NCBI RefSeq assembly: GCF_008728195.1
Contig: NZ_CP031598.1
Span: 558,001 to 622,000, forward strand
Source: Roseovarius indicus
Lineage (GTDB): Bacteria; Pseudomonadota; Alphaproteobacteria; Rhodobacterales; Rhodobacteraceae
DNA: 64,000 nucleotides
Direction: 5' to 3'
Shown here piece after piece: positions 36,743 through 45,459 of the stretch. The notes below the pieces were generated by a model that saw nothing but the letters and a program-made list of their open reading frames with translations, had not been told where the DNA came from and made no database searches. The position numbers and the translations under genes are program-made. How positions within the stretch are numbered: the stretch's first letter is position 1; each line of letters starts with the position of its first letter.

Positions 36743-37579
36743 TTATCCTGCCGGGGCGGTGGGGGCCGGGGTGGATTTGCCGCTTTCCTGTGCGGGCGTT
36801 TCCGGCCCCATGGCCGAGAGCATGCCGTTTTCCAGCCAGCGGCGGAGGGTGCCGCCCATGCGGGCGGCGGTGGTGTCGGGTTCACCCATCATGGAAGCGA
36901 CCTCGCAGAGATGGGCGAAGGTGCTGCCCCGGGCGGCGAGGTCGAGGAGGGTGCCTTCCTCGGGCGTCAGTTCCATGTGGTGGCTTCTCAGGTCGCGGCG
37001 CCACGCGACGATCCACCGCACGCTGTCCTGTTCTGCGGGGGGCGGCGGGGTCTGCCCGGCGCGCAGGGCGAGGAAGATGTCGTAGGCGTTGGTTTGCGTG
37101 GGGATCAGAGTGAGGCCGGGGTGAAGGGTGAAGACGGCCGTCTCAACATGATCGGCGATGGTGGCGAGGTCTTCGGGGGCGGCCACGGGGGCATCGGGCG
37201 CGTCGAAGGCATCGCGGATGGCGCGTTCCATAAGGGCGAGCTCGGGCAGAACGGGAACCTGTGCGCCGATGGGATGCCGGGCGAGATAGGCCGGGAATTC
37301 ATGGCCCACCCACCGGGCATTGCGCGAGGTGGAGGGATTGTCGCGCAGGTAGCCGGTGGCAAGCTCGTGGAAGGTGGCATCGCCCACGAAGGTCCAGAGC
37401 GTGTCGTAATCCTCGCCCAGGATGTTCACGAGGCGGATTTCATAGGCGTTCTGGTAGACGGCGAGGCGGCTTTCGGCGCTGGTGCCTTGCGGCACGGAAA
37501 GGCTGTCGCGCGTGGTGGACTGGCGATGCAGCACGTCGTTCTGCAGCGCGGCCTGAAGCTCGGCGAGGGTGCGGGGCAT
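36743..37579 (-). CDS. bufC: DUF2063 protein, partner of the MNIO enzyme (BufC-like)
   Basis: A 278-residue protein with the DUF2063 putative DNA-binding domain at the N terminus (ELQAALQNDVLHRQ, SRLAVYQNAYEIRLVNILGEDYDTLWTFVGDATFHELATGYLRDNPSTSRNARWVGHEFPAYL) and a C-terminal winged-helix-like part (ELTPEEGTLLDLAARGSTFAHLCEVA). In methanobactin and bufferin systems proteins of this kind act as substrate-recognition partners of the DUF692 oxidase. It lies four bases after the DUF692 gene. The name is by context and family resemblance. Confidence 0.85.
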   Translation of the reverse strand: MPRTLAELQAALQNDVLHRQSTTRDSLSVPQGTSAESRLAVYQNAYEIRLVNILGEDYDTLWTFVGDATFHELATGYLRDNPSTSRNARWVGHEFPAYLARHPIGAQVPVLPELALMERAIRDAFDAPDAPVAAPEDLATIADHVETAVFTLHPGLTLIPTQTNAYDIFLALRAGQTPPPPAEQDSVRWIVAWRRDLRSHHMELTPEEGTLLDLAARGSTFAHLCEVASMMGEPDTTAARMGGTLRRWLENGMLSAMGPETPAQESGKSTPAPTAPAG

Positions 37580-37582
37580 GGG

Positions 37583-38437
37583 TCAGGCCACTTTCAACTG
37601 GCCGGGCGCGAGGGTTTCCGCGGCAATCTGGCGGGCGCGGGCGAGTTCGGCGAGCAGTTCCGCCAAGGGCGGGATGTTGTCGTCGCGCTCGATCATCGTC
37701 GAGATCGGGCCGAAATGGCCGATGGCGCGGCGGTAGAGCTCGAACACCTCGTCGCAGACCGGCTGGTCATGGGTGTCGATCAGGCAGTCGGCGCCTTCGC
37801 TGTGGCCCGCGAGGTGGAATTGCACGACGCGGTCTGTCGGGATGGCCTCGATGAAGGCGTTCCCATCGAACCGGTGGTTCTGGCCGGAAACGAAGACGTT
37901 GTTCACGTCGAGCAGCAGCCAGCAATCGGCACGGCGGGCCAGCTCGCCCACGAATTCCCACTCGGTCATCTCCGACTCGGCAAACTCGATGTAGGAGGAA
38001 ACGTTCTCGATGGCGATGCGGCGGCCGAGATAGTCCTGCACGCGGGCGATGCGGGCGGTGATGTGGGTCAGCGCTTCCTCGGTATAGGCGACGGGCATGA
38101 GGTCATGCAGGTTGATGCCATGCACGCCTGTCCAGCAGAGGTGGTCGGAGATCCACTTGGGCTGGACATGGTCGGCGAGGGATTTCAGGCGTTCGAGATA
38201 ACCCCAGTCGAGCGGAGAGGTGGAGGCGATGGACATCGACACGCCGTGCATCACCAGCGGGTAGCGGTCTTTTACGCGGTCGAGCATGTGGCGGGGGCGG
38301 CCGCCGGCCTCCATGTAGTTCTCGGAAATGATCTCGAACCAGTCGATGGGCGGGGGCGTGTCGGCCTCGAGGATCTCGGTGTAATGCTGGGGCCTGAGGC
38401 CAAGGCCGAAGCCAAGGAACGGGGGGCGGTCGACCAT
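37583..38437 (-). CDS. bufB: DUF692 multinuclear iron oxidase (MNIO, BufB-like)
   Basis: A 284-residue TIM-barrel enzyme of the DUF692 family, which includes MbnB and TglH and modifies cysteines in ribosomally made peptides. Probable iron ligands are in VMHGVSMSI, WISDHLCWTG, AIENVSSY, LLLDVNNVFV, QFHLAGHSEGADCLIDTHD and STMIERDD. Tandem ATGs occur at 38440 and 38437; the second has better spacing from AGGAGG. It sits between a cysteine-rich secreted peptide and a DUF2063 protein, the composition of a bufferin operon. Confidence 0.9.
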   Translation of the reverse strand: MVDRPPFLGFGLGLRPQHYTEILEADTPPPIDWFEIISENYMEAGGRPRHMLDRVKDRYPLVMHGVSMSIASTSPLDWGYLERLKSLADHVQPKWISDHLCWTGVHGINLHDLMPVAYTEEALTHITARIARVQDYLGRRIAIENVSSYIEFAESEMTEWEFVGELARRADCWLLLDVNNVFVSGQNHRFDGNAFIEAIPTDRVVQFHLAGHSEGADCLIDTHDQPVCDEVFELYRRAIGHFGPISTMIERDDNIPPLAELLAELARARQIAAETLAPGQLKVA

Positions 38438-38477
38438 CATGCTCCTCCTGTGACGGTGCCGGCAGTGTAACGGCAAA

Positions 38478-38512
38478 CCGGGCCCCTGTCCGCCTTGGCG
38501 GACGAGGCCCGG
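38478..38512 (-). promoter_or_regulatory. Stem-loop between bufA and bufB
   Basis: Two nested 7-bp stems (CCGGGCC/GGCCCGG and GTCCGCC/GGCGGAC) form a 14-bp helix with a small internal loop, immediately after the precursor gene. On the minus strand it is followed by TTTG only, so it would be a leaky terminator or an mRNA-stabilising structure giving more precursor than enzyme. Confidence 0.65.
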
Positions 38513-38531
38513 GGTTGTTTGGAGGGGGCGG

Positions 38532-38795
38532 TCAGCTTTCGACGGTACCGCCGGCCTCGTCGCATTCGGCCTTGGTCATCGACAGGAAGCCCTGGCCCTT
38601 GCAGCTGTTCTGCCCGGCGCAAGAGTTGCTGGCGGTGGCGCAGTCGCTGGTGCCGGCGCAGGTGTTGACGCCCATGCAGTGGATCTTGGCCTCGTCCGCG
38701 GTGGCGGCCGAGGGGGCAAGGGCGGCGGGGCCCGAGAGGGCAAGGGCGAAGGCGGCGGAGGCGATCGCAGTTCCGGATTTGGTGGCGTGTTTCAT
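38532..38795 (-). CDS. bufA: Cysteine-rich secreted bufferin-type RiPP precursor
   Basis: An 87-residue protein with a long signal peptide (about residues 1-33, ending near ATA before DEAK) and a short mature part carrying six cysteines at 40, 46, 52, 59, 65 and 78. The pattern C-MGVNT-C ... C-ATASNS-C-AGQNS-C-KGQGF matches the second class of bufferins (Buf2-like), whose cysteines are converted by an MNIO enzyme to copper-binding groups. A GAGGAG ribosome site precedes the ATG. A role in periplasmic copper buffering is inferred from family and gene order. Confidence 0.87.
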   Translation of the reverse strand: MKHATKSGTAIASAAFALALSGPAALAPSAATADEAKIHCMGVNTCAGTSDCATASNSCAGQNSCKGQGFLSMTKAECDEAGGTVES

Positions 38796-38903
38796 CGTTA
38801 AGCTCCTCTTCTTGTACGATGGATTGCAAAGCGACCATCGGGCGGAATGTCTGTCACGGGCAACTAAACTTATCGTTACGCGACGTCAGTTTGGGGGGAG
38901 CCG

Positions 38904-39806
38904 TCACCGCTGGATGTCCCAGACGGGGCCGTAACTTCGGAAGCTGGGCACAAGGGGCCGGCCGGAACGGCGCTGCAGCCAGTCGACGAGGAGGGAGACC
39001 GACGTGGCGAAGACCGTGATGAGGACGAGAATGTAGATCGGGATGAAGTCACCGAAGCTGAGCAGGGTCATGTTTCGCACGGCGGTGCCCCCGATGGACG
39101 CCAGCGGAAAGGGCACGCCCATGCCGAAGACCGACATCGCGACCTCGGTCAGGAAGGCGATGTTGAAGACGATGCCGAACATGGCCGCCAGAAGCACGCC
39201 TTCGTTGCGGAGGAGGGCCGTCACGAGACGGAGGACGGGCAGGCGGGAGCGGGAGGCGGCGAGGGCGTCGCGCTGGCTGGCCGGCATGGTTTCGGTGCTG
39301 CACAGCCGGAAGACCCGTGGCGCCAGTGCCAGGGTCAAGGCCGTGATCAGGGTCGGGCCCGACGGGGGGAAGACGGCGATGATGAAGAAGGCCCAGTAGA
39401 AGGCCGGGAACGTGGACAGGGCCTGGGCCAGGAGGAAAAGGATGGCGGCGGGCCATGTCCCGAGGGCCGTGGCGAGCGCGCTGGCGGCCACGCCGATGGA
39501 GAGCGACAGGACGGCCACGGCAAGCGCGAGCCCGACGCTGTTGCGCAGGCCGTAGATGATGCGCGTCACGAAATCCCGCCCGAAGGCGTCGGTTCCGAGA
39601 AGGTGGGTTTCGTCGGGCGGCTGGAAGGGCTGGCCCACGATCTCCGTCTGGCCGAACGGGGCGATCAGGGGCGCGAGGGCCGTCACGAGCAGGACGGCGA
39701 GCGTGATGGCCAGGGGGATGGCGACGGCGAAACGGGCCGGGGGGCGGATGCTATCGGGATTGGGGGCGGGGTGATGAAGTGGAACTTCGTGGAAAATCTG
39801 CTTCAT
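38904..39806 (-). CDS. Orphan ABC transporter permease (DppC-like)
   Basis: A 300-residue inner-membrane protein with one N-terminal and about five further helices. The string HLLGTDAFGRDFVTRIIYGLRNSVGLALAVAVLSLSIG is the DppC/OppC hallmark. The EAA loop region (MPASQRDALAASRSRLPVLRLVTALLRNEGVLL) is weaker than in the intact system at 13338-14153. No binding protein, second permease or ATPase is adjacent. It might be a remnant, or part of a system scattered elsewhere. The start at 39806 (MKQIFHEVPL) is chosen over the longer frame to 39944. Confidence 0.8.
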   Translation of the reverse strand: MKQIFHEVPLHHPAPNPDSIRPPARFAVAIPLAITLAVLLVTALAPLIAPFGQTEIVGQPFQPPDETHLLGTDAFGRDFVTRIIYGLRNSVGLALAVAVLSLSIGVAASALATALGTWPAAILFLLAQALSTFPAFYWAFFIIAVFPPSGPTLITALTLALAPRVFRLCSTETMPASQRDALAASRSRLPVLRLVTALLRNEGVLLAAMFGIVFNIAFLTEVAMSVFGMGVPFPLASIGGTAVRNMTLLSFGDFIPIYILVLITVFATSVSLLVDWLQRRSGRPLVPSFRSYGPVWDIQR

Positions 39807-40112
39807 GACACGGCTCCGTTGCAATGCGGGAACCGTAGGCGCAGGACATTGCCGGGTAAACCGTAGACGGGCGTTGGGCGACGGTGGCGAGTTGTATTCC
39901 CGGTTGTCACAGGGCGGCGGGAAGAGACGCGGCGAAGGTCGCAATCGTGTCCATGAGCGGACCTATCGACGAAGCGCCTGTGCGGACTCGAGACCGTGGG
40001 GTGCGACGACCGCCTCGTTCGCACTGCGGTCATTTCGACATTGGCTGCCCCTGTTCGGGCGCACCGCGTCGGATGAAAGCCGCAGGGCTGTCCGGCAATG
40101 TTCGGGAGGGAC
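39807..40112. other. 306-bp intergenic region between the orphan permease and tRNA-Thr
   Basis: Short frames occur on both strands but none has a ribosome site, codon bias or recognisable motif. The sequence around 40010-40095 (CGCACTGCGGTCATTTCGACATTGGC and GAAAGCCGCAGGGCTGTCC, given here as landmarks in two parts) has the look of a degraded intergenic repeat. No integrase or direct repeat of the tRNA end was seen. Confidence 0.45.
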
Positions 40113-40187
40113 TGGTGCTGCTGGGGAGGATTGAACTCCCGACCTCACCCTTACCAAGGGTGCGCTCTACCACTGAGCTACAGCAGC
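40113..40187 (-). tRNA. tRNA-Thr (anticodon GGT)
   Basis: A complete 75-nt cloverleaf on the minus strand. The acceptor stem pairs GCTGCTG with CAGCAGC, with discriminator A and an encoded CCA at 40113-40115. The D arm is GCTC-AGTGGTA-GAGC, the anticodon arm CACCC-TTGGTAA-GGGTG with anticodon GGT, and the T arm GGGAG-TTCAATC-CTCCC. It reads ACC (and ACT) codons. Confidence 0.97.
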
Positions 40188-40388
40188 CTCGTCGATGGCG
40201 GGCCTCTTAGACCGATCCGCGCCGCCGCGCAAGGGCTATCTGGCCGGGATTTTCACCCATTTGCCGGTTGGCGGGGAAAAACCGCGGAACCGGGATTTTG
40301 CACGGCCCCTTCCCCTGTTATATACGCCGCTTGCTGTTTCGCCGTCTTGATTTCTGGGCTACAACGCGGAACACAGTAGGACGGCACG

Positions 40389-40550
40389 ATGACGAAGAAA
40401 CACCCCGACAAGGCGCCCCCCGCCAAGAAGGACAGCCGGGAAGACCGGTTGAAGGCCGCGCTGAAGGCCAACATGGCGCGGCGCAAGGCGCAGATGCGGG
40501 GCAGAAAAAGTGCCGCCGGGGCGGATGAGGCAGACGAGGACAAGGGCTGA
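40389..40550 (+). CDS. Small basic protein upstream of murA
   Basis: A 53-residue, strongly charged protein ([20 protein letters not shown], then [18 protein letters not shown] and an acidic tail). Its TGA shares a base with the murA ATG (TGATG), which supports translation. It is too short for most gene finders. I recognise no domain; a nucleic-acid-binding role would fit the composition but is not shown. Confidence 0.65.
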   Translation: MTKKHPDKAPPAKKDSREDRLKAALKANMARRKAQMRGRKSAAGADEADEDKG

Positions 40551-41818
40551 TGGATTCGATACTTGTAAGGGGCAATGGCCAGCTGAACGGGGATATCCCG
40601 ATCGCCGGGGCCAAGAATGCCTGTCTGACGCTGATGCCGGCGACGCTTCTGAGCGAGGAGCCGCTGACGCTGACCAATGCGCCGCGGCTGTCGGATATCC
40701 GCACGATGAGCCTTCTGCTGCAGAGCCTGGGCGCCGAGGTGATGGGCATGCAGGAGGGCAAGGTTCTGACCATGTCGAGCCATGACCTGAAGAGCCACGT
40801 GGCCGATTACGACATCGTGCGGAAGATGCGCGCGTCGATCCTGGTACTCGGCCCGCTTCTGGCGCGCGACGGGCATGCCGTGGTGTCGTTGCCGGGCGGC
40901 TGTGCCATCGGGGCGCGTCCGGTCGACCTGCATCTGAAGGCGCTCGAGGCGATGGGCGCGGAGCTGGAGCTGAAGGACGGCTACGTGCACGCCACCGCCA
41001 AGGGCGGGCTGGCCGGCGGCGTGGTGGAGTTTCCGCTGGTGTCGGTGGGCGCGACGGAAAACGCGCTTCTGGCCGCGACGCTGGCCAAGGGCACGACGGT
41101 TCTGAAGAACGCCGCGCGCGAGCCCGAGATCGTCGACCTGGCGCGCTGCCTGCGGAAGATGGGCGCGCAGATCGAGGGCGAGGGCACCAGCGAGATCACC
41201 ATCCAGGGGGTCGACCGGCTGAACGGCGCGACGCACCCCGTCGTGCCCGACCGGATCGAGCTGGGCACCTACATGCTGGCGCCTGCCATGTGCGGCGGGG
41301 CCGTGGAATGCCTGGGCGGCCGGCTGGAGCTGGTCGAGGCGTTCAGCGAGAAGCTAGACGAGGCCGGCATCACCGTCGAGGAAACCGAGCGCGGCGTGAA
41401 GGTGTCGCGCGGCAACGGGCGGGTGAAGGCGGTCGATGTGACGACAGAGCCGTTCCCCGGCTTCCCGACCGATTTGCAGGCCCAGATGATGGCGCTGATG
41501 TGCACCGCCGAGGGGACGAGCGTTCTGGAAGAGAAGATCTTCGAGAACCGCTTCATGCATGCGCCGGAACTGATGCGGATGGGCGCGAAGATCGACGTGC
41601 AGGGCGGCACCGCAAAGGTGACGGGTGTCGAGCGGCTGAAGGGCGCGCCGGTGATGGCGACCGACCTGCGGGCGTCGGTGTCGCTGATCCTTGCCGGGCT
41701 CGCGGCCGAGGGCGAGACGCTGGTCAACCGGGTCTATCACCTTGACCGCGGCTACGAGAGCGTCGAGGAAAAGCTGGGCAACGTGGGCGCACAGATCGAA
41801 AGGGTGAAGGGCTCGTGA
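40550..41818 (+). CDS. murA: UDP-N-acetylglucosamine 1-carboxyvinyltransferase
   Basis: A 422-residue enzyme for the first committed step of peptidoglycan synthesis. It opens [26 protein letters not shown]. The catalytic cysteine that fosfomycin alkylates is in [17 protein letters not shown], and the KMR/R120-region and C-terminal [17 protein letters not shown] match the family. It is coupled to the small upstream ORF and overlaps the DUF2948 gene by four bases. Confidence 0.97.
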   Translation: MDSILVRGNGQLNGDIPIAGAKNACLTLMPATLLSEEPLTLTNAPRLSDIRTMSLLLQSLGAEVMGMQEGKVLTMSSHDLKSHVADYDIVRKMRASILVLGPLLARDGHAVVSLPGGCAIGARPVDLHLKALEAMGAELELKDGYVHATAKGGLAGGVVEFPLVSVGATENALLAATLAKGTTVLKNAAREPEIVDLARCLRKMGAQIEGEGTSEITIQGVDRLNGATHPVVPDRIELGTYMLAPAMCGGAVECLGGRLELVEAFSEKLDEAGITVEETERGVKVSRGNGRVKAVDVTTEPFPGFPTDLQAQMMALMCTAEGTSVLEEKIFENRFMHAPELMRMGAKIDVQGGTAKVTGVERLKGAPVMATDLRASVSLILAGLAAEGETLVNRVYHLDRGYESVEEKLGNVGAQIERVKGS

Positions 41819-42285
41819 GCGATGATGCGAGATTCGAGGATGGGCGCGAGGCGCCGCTGAACCTTGGGGCCTTCGACCCGGAGGACCTTCAGGTTCTGTC
41901 GTCGCTGGTGCAGGACGCGGTCTTTCCCGTGACCGAGATGACCTGGCGCCCACGCGAGCGGCGCTTTGCCCTGCTGCTGAACCGCTTCCGCTGGGAGGAC
42001 CAGGGCCGCGACCGGCACGGTGCCGAGCGGGTGCAGTCGGTTCTGGCCATCGATCACGTTCTGAAAGTGTCGAGCCAGGGCATCGACCGGAGCGAGAAGG
42101 ACATGGTTCTGTCGCTGCTGGCGGTGGAGTTCGAGCCGGGCGAGGATGGCACCGGTTACGTCATGCTGACGCTGGCGGGCGATGGGGCGATCCGGCTGGC
42201 GGTCGAGGCGCTGGAGGTGTCGATGAAGGATGTCACCCGGCCCTACAAGGCGCCGTCGGGCAAGGCGCCCGATCACGGGGACTGA
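41815..42285 (+). CDS. DUF2948 family protein
   Basis: A 156-residue protein of a family almost confined to alphaproteobacteria. Strings [34 protein letters not shown] and [20 protein letters not shown] are typical. The GTG start overlaps the murA stop. In related genomes it is also found between murA and hisD, so it is a conserved neighbour of unknown function. It appears cytoplasmic. Confidence 0.85.
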   Translation: MSDDARFEDGREAPLNLGAFDPEDLQVLSSLVQDAVFPVTEMTWRPRERRFALLLNRFRWEDQGRDRHGAERVQSVLAIDHVLKVSSQGIDRSEKDMVLSLLAVEFEPGEDGTGYVMLTLAGDGAIRLAVEALEVSMKDVTRPYKAPSGKAPDHGD

Positions 42286-42290
42286 CGGCG

Positions 42291-42761
42291 ATGGAACGTG
42301 TGCGCGCCGCCCGACCCGAGGATGCGCCGCGGATCAGCGCCGTGCTGATCGCCTCGATCAGGGAGCTGTGCGCGCCCGATCACGAGGGCGATGTCGCCGC
42401 CATAGACGCCTGGATTGCCAACAAGACACCCGAACAGGTGGCCGTCTGGCTGGAAGGCGAGCATGGTGTGCGTGTCGCGGTCGAGGGGGGCGAGATTGCC
42501 GCCGTCGGTGCGGTGTCGGGCGCGGGCGAGGTTCTGTTGCTTTACGTCGCGCCCGAGTATCGCGGCCGGGGCCACAGCGCCGCCTTGCTGGAGGTGCTGG
42601 AGGCCGAGCTGTCCGAGGCGGGCCATGACGAGGCGCGCCTTGTCAGCACCAAGACGGCGCATGGCTTCTACCTGCGCCATGGCTGGCGCAATGACGGGCC
42701 CGAGGTGGCCTGTTTCCGCACCCGGGGCCAGCCTATGCGCAAACCGCTCGGGCCGGCCTGA
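42291..42761 (+). CDS. GNAT-family N-acetyltransferase
   Basis: A 156-residue single-domain acetyltransferase. The acetyl-CoA-binding motif is LLLYVAPEYRGRGHSAALLEVLEAEL (R/Q-x-x-G-x-A/G), followed by HGFYLRHGWRNDG near the C terminus. It starts five bases after the DUF2948 gene and is probably cotranscribed with it. The substrate is unknown. It is convergent with the cytochrome c gene, leaving only nine bases between the stops. Confidence 0.87.
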   Translation: MERVRAARPEDAPRISAVLIASIRELCAPDHEGDVAAIDAWIANKTPEQVAVWLEGEHGVRVAVEGGEIAAVGAVSGAGEVLLLYVAPEYRGRGHSAALLEVLEAELSEAGHDEARLVSTKTAHGFYLRHGWRNDGPEVACFRTRGQPMRKPLGPA

Positions 42762-42770
42762 AAGGCCCGG

Positions 42771-43166
42771 TTATTCCTGTAGGCTTTCGAGGTAATAGGC
42801 GATCGACAGGATGCGGCCGCGGATGATTTCCTCGGAGCCGTAATCGTCGGTGTCGAGATCGCGGGCGAGGCGCTTGCCCCAGACCGGCATCGGGTAGCCG
42901 TGGCCGCGCGTGCCCTGCCGCCCGTCGATCGTCTGGATGACCTTGAGCATCGGGAATTCGCCCTCGTTCGCCGCCGACAGGCCGGTGAGGGCCGGCACGC
43001 CGACCGTCATCAATTCGGCCAGAGGCCCGTCTCCGGCGGCGCTTTCGCCGTGACAGGTGGCGCAGGAGTTCATGTAAAGGTCCTTGCCGAGATCGTCGGC
43101 AAAGGCGGCACCGGTCAGCAGAAGGCCGCCCAGGGCGCCTGCGATCGTCGATTTCATGCCGGTCAT
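42771..43166 (-). CDS. Periplasmic class I cytochrome c
   Basis: A 131-residue secreted protein with a signal peptide (MTGMKSTIAGALGGLLLTGAAFA) and one heme-binding motif CATCH (about residues 35-39). The axial methionine is probably in GYPMPVWG. The start at 43166 has GGAGACTG upstream; a second Met three codons in is possible. It is a monoheme electron carrier resembling subunits associated with sulfur or alcohol oxidation, but no partner enzyme lies near. Confidence 0.9.
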   Translation of the reverse strand: MTGMKSTIAGALGGLLLTGAAFADDLGKDLYMNSCATCHGESAAGDGPLAELMTVGVPALTGLSAANEGEFPMLKVIQTIDGRQGTRGHGYPMPVWGKRLARDLDTDDYGSEEIIRGRILSIAYYLESLQE

Positions 43167-43340
43167 GTCAGTCTCCGTGGCTGATTTCTGGGTTCAACGG
43201 GGTCATCCCGTTGTTTTTGCCTAGCATGCGGGCCATCTGGAGGAGTTGACGCAAGTTAACCGGCCGCCGGCCGGCCTGGCGGCGGCGCTTGTGGCCCGGG
43301 CCGCAAAGCCTTATGCGAGGCCCCGTCAAGGAGAGTTGCC

Positions 43341-44645
43341 ATGCCCCATTTTCTGAACGCCGCGGATGCCGGTTTCGAGGAAGACTTCGCCGCCCTGCTG
43401 GGGGCCAAGCGCGAAGAGGCGCAGGATGTGGACGATGCGGTGGCCGCGATCATCGCCGATGTGCGCGAGCGGGGCGATCAGGCGCTGATCGAGCTGACGG
43501 CGAAGTTCGACCGGATGGAGCTGTCGCCCGAGCGGATGCGCTTCACCACCGCGGAGGTCGACGATCTGGTGGCCCAGGTTTCCCCCGAGGACCGCGCGGC
43601 GCTGGAACATGCCGCGGGTCGCATCCGGGGCTATCACGCGCGGCAGATGCCCAAGGACGAAAGCTGGACCGACCCGGAAGGGGCGACTCTGGGCTGGCGC
43701 TGGACGCCGGTGTCGGCGGCCGGGCTCTACGTTCCGGGCGGGCTGGCGTCGTACCCGTCTTCCGTCTTGATGAACGCCATCCCCGCCAAGGTGGCCGGGG
43801 TGGAGCGGCTGGCGATCACCGTGCCGACGCCCGATGGGGTGGCCAACCCGCTGGTGCTGCTGGCGGCGCGCATCGCCGGGGTGGACGAGATCTACCGCGT
43901 GGGCGGCGCACAGGCCGTGGCCGCGCTGGCCTATGGCACCGAGAGCATCGCGCCGGTCGACAAGATCACCGGGCCGGGCAACGCCTATGTGGCGGCGGCC
44001 AAGCGGCGGGTCTTCGGGCGGGTCGGGATCGACATGATCGCGGGGCCGTCGGAGATATTGGTGATCGCGGATGCCGACAACGACCCCGACTGGATCGCCG
44101 TGGATATGCTGAGCCAGGCCGAGCACGACGAGAGCGCGCAGGCGATCCTGATCACCGACGATGCGGGGTTCGGCGAGAAGGTGACCGCGGCCGTCGAAAA
44201 ACGGCTGGAGACGCTGGAGCGGCGCGAGATCGCAGGCGCAAGCTGGCGTGATTTCGGAGCTGTGATCGTGGTGCCGGACCTGGAGATGGCGGCGCAACTG
44301 GCCGACCGGATCGCGCCTGAGCACCTGGAACTGTGCGTGGCCGACCCCGAAGGCCTGTCGGTCAGGATCCGCCATGCCGGGGCGATTTTCCTGGGCGCCT
44401 GGACGCCCGAGGCGATCGGCGATTACGTGGGCGGGCCGAACCACGTGCTGCCGACGGCGCGCTCGGCACGGTTCTCCTCCGGCCTGTCGGTGATGGATTT
44501 CCTCAAGCGGACGACGCTGGCCAAGATGACGCCCGAGGCGCTGAAGGCCATCGGCCCGGCGGCGGAGCGGCTGGCGATTGCCGAGAGCCTGGAAGCGCAC
44601 GGGCTGAGCGTGCGGGCAAGGCTGGATCGGTTGAACGAGGGGTAG
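43341..44645 (+). CDS. hisD: Histidinol dehydrogenase
   Basis: A 434-residue zinc enzyme that oxidises histidinol to histidine in two steps. It has PVSAAGLYVPGGLASYPSSVLMNAIPAKVAGV, YRVGGAQAVAALAYGT, the glycine-rich GPGNAYVAAAKR, the catalytic Glu-His of IAPEHLEL and the zinc ligands around MLSQAEHDESAQ. AAGGAGAG lies before the ATG. Length is typical. Confidence 0.97.
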   Translation: MPHFLNAADAGFEEDFAALLGAKREEAQDVDDAVAAIIADVRERGDQALIELTAKFDRMELSPERMRFTTAEVDDLVAQVSPEDRAALEHAAGRIRGYHARQMPKDESWTDPEGATLGWRWTPVSAAGLYVPGGLASYPSSVLMNAIPAKVAGVERLAITVPTPDGVANPLVLLAARIAGVDEIYRVGGAQAVAALAYGTESIAPVDKITGPGNAYVAAAKRRVFGRVGIDMIAGPSEILVIADADNDPDWIAVDMLSQAEHDESAQAILITDDAGFGEKVTAAVEKRLETLERREIAGASWRDFGAVIVVPDLEMAAQLADRIAPEHLELCVADPEGLSVRIRHAGAIFLGAWTPEAIGDYVGGPNHVLPTARSARFSSGLSVMDFLKRTTLAKMTPEALKAIGPAAERLAIAESLEAHGLSVRARLDRLNEG

Positions 44646-44972
44646 CAATTCTCTTTTCGAGGAGGATTGTCGCGCGCTCTTGAGATGATCCGCCGGGACG
44701 GGCCGGCGCTCGCCCGGCGCCGCGCCAGGGCGCGGCTTTGCTCCGGGCGTGTGCCAAGCCGCGACGATGGACTCCCAGATCGCGCCGCCCGCCCCGCGGC
44801 CCGTCGATGCGCGGCTTCTTGACCGCCCGGGAAAGATGCCGCCATCTTGCGCAGGTCCCAAGCCCCTTTCCGCCACACCGCCGCAAAATCGCCATGCCCC
44901 GTCGCTTGGCCGCATTGCCGAGCCGGTTCGGCTGGGCTAGGCAAGGCCACGCGAATAGACGGAAAGACAGTC
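44646..44972. other. 327-bp gap between hisD and UPF0262 gene, with repeat
   Basis: Most of the gap is a member of the dispersed B element (listed at 44690-44825) followed by about 150 bases without recognisable features. The UPF0262 frame is open back to 44847, but that part reads as repeat and has no ribosome site. Confidence 0.5.
44690..44825. repeat. Dispersed intergenic element, copy B4
   Basis: The block runs from GACGGGCCGGCGCTCGCCCGG to GCGGCCCGTCGATGCGCGGC and TTCTTGACC. The left end shares GGGCCGGCGCTCGCCCGGC with B3 and the right end shares GGCCCGTCGATGC-CGGCTTCT with B1 and B2, linking the four blocks as one family. Confidence 0.6.
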
Positions 44973-45455
44973 ATGATGAGCCGCATCTGCCACATCGAAC
45001 TGGACGACGCGAACTTGCCGCCGCCCACACCCGAAATCGAACAGGAGCGCAAGGTCGCCATGTTCGACCTGATCGAGGAGAACTCGTTCAACCTGCCCAA
45101 GCGGGATGACCGGGTTGTGCCCGAGGGGCCCTATCGCGTCGGCCTGTCGATCCGGGAAAAACGGCTGGTCTTCGATATCCGCACCGAGGATGGCGAGCCG
45201 GCGGCGGAGTTTCACCTGTCGCTGTCGCCCTTCCGGCAGGTGGTCAAGGATTACTGGTCGATCTGCGAAAGCTATTTCGATGCCGTGAAGAACCTGCCGC
45301 CGAGCCAGATCGAGACCATCGACATGGCCCGCCGCGGCATTCACAACGAGGGCGCCCGGGTGCTCGAGGAACGGCTCGAGGGCAAGGCGGATGTCGACAG
45401 CGACACCGCGCGGCGCCTGTTCACGCTGATCTGCGTCCTGCATTACGGAGGGTGA
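44973..45455 (+). CDS. UPF0262 family protein
   Basis: A 160-residue cytoplasmic protein of the alphaproteobacterial UPF0262 family. RICHIELDD near the N terminus, EIEQERKVAMFDLIEENSFNLP, GPYRVGLSIREKRLVFDI and the C-terminal DTARRLFTLICVLHYGG are typical. It normally follows hisD and precedes a low-molecular-weight phosphatase gene, as here. Function is unknown. Two adjacent ATGs (44973, 44976) exist; the first is used. Confidence 0.9.
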   Translation: MMSRICHIELDDANLPPPTPEIEQERKVAMFDLIEENSFNLPKRDDRVVPEGPYRVGLSIREKRLVFDIRTEDGEPAAEFHLSLSPFRQVVKDYWSICESYFDAVKNLPPSQIETIDMARRGIHNEGARVLEERLEGKADVDSDTARRLFTLICVLHYGG

Positions 45456-45459
45456 CGCG

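Noticed and set aside
40113..40187. Integration site at the tRNA-Thr gene
   Set aside because: No integrase gene or repeat of the tRNA 3' end was found nearby.
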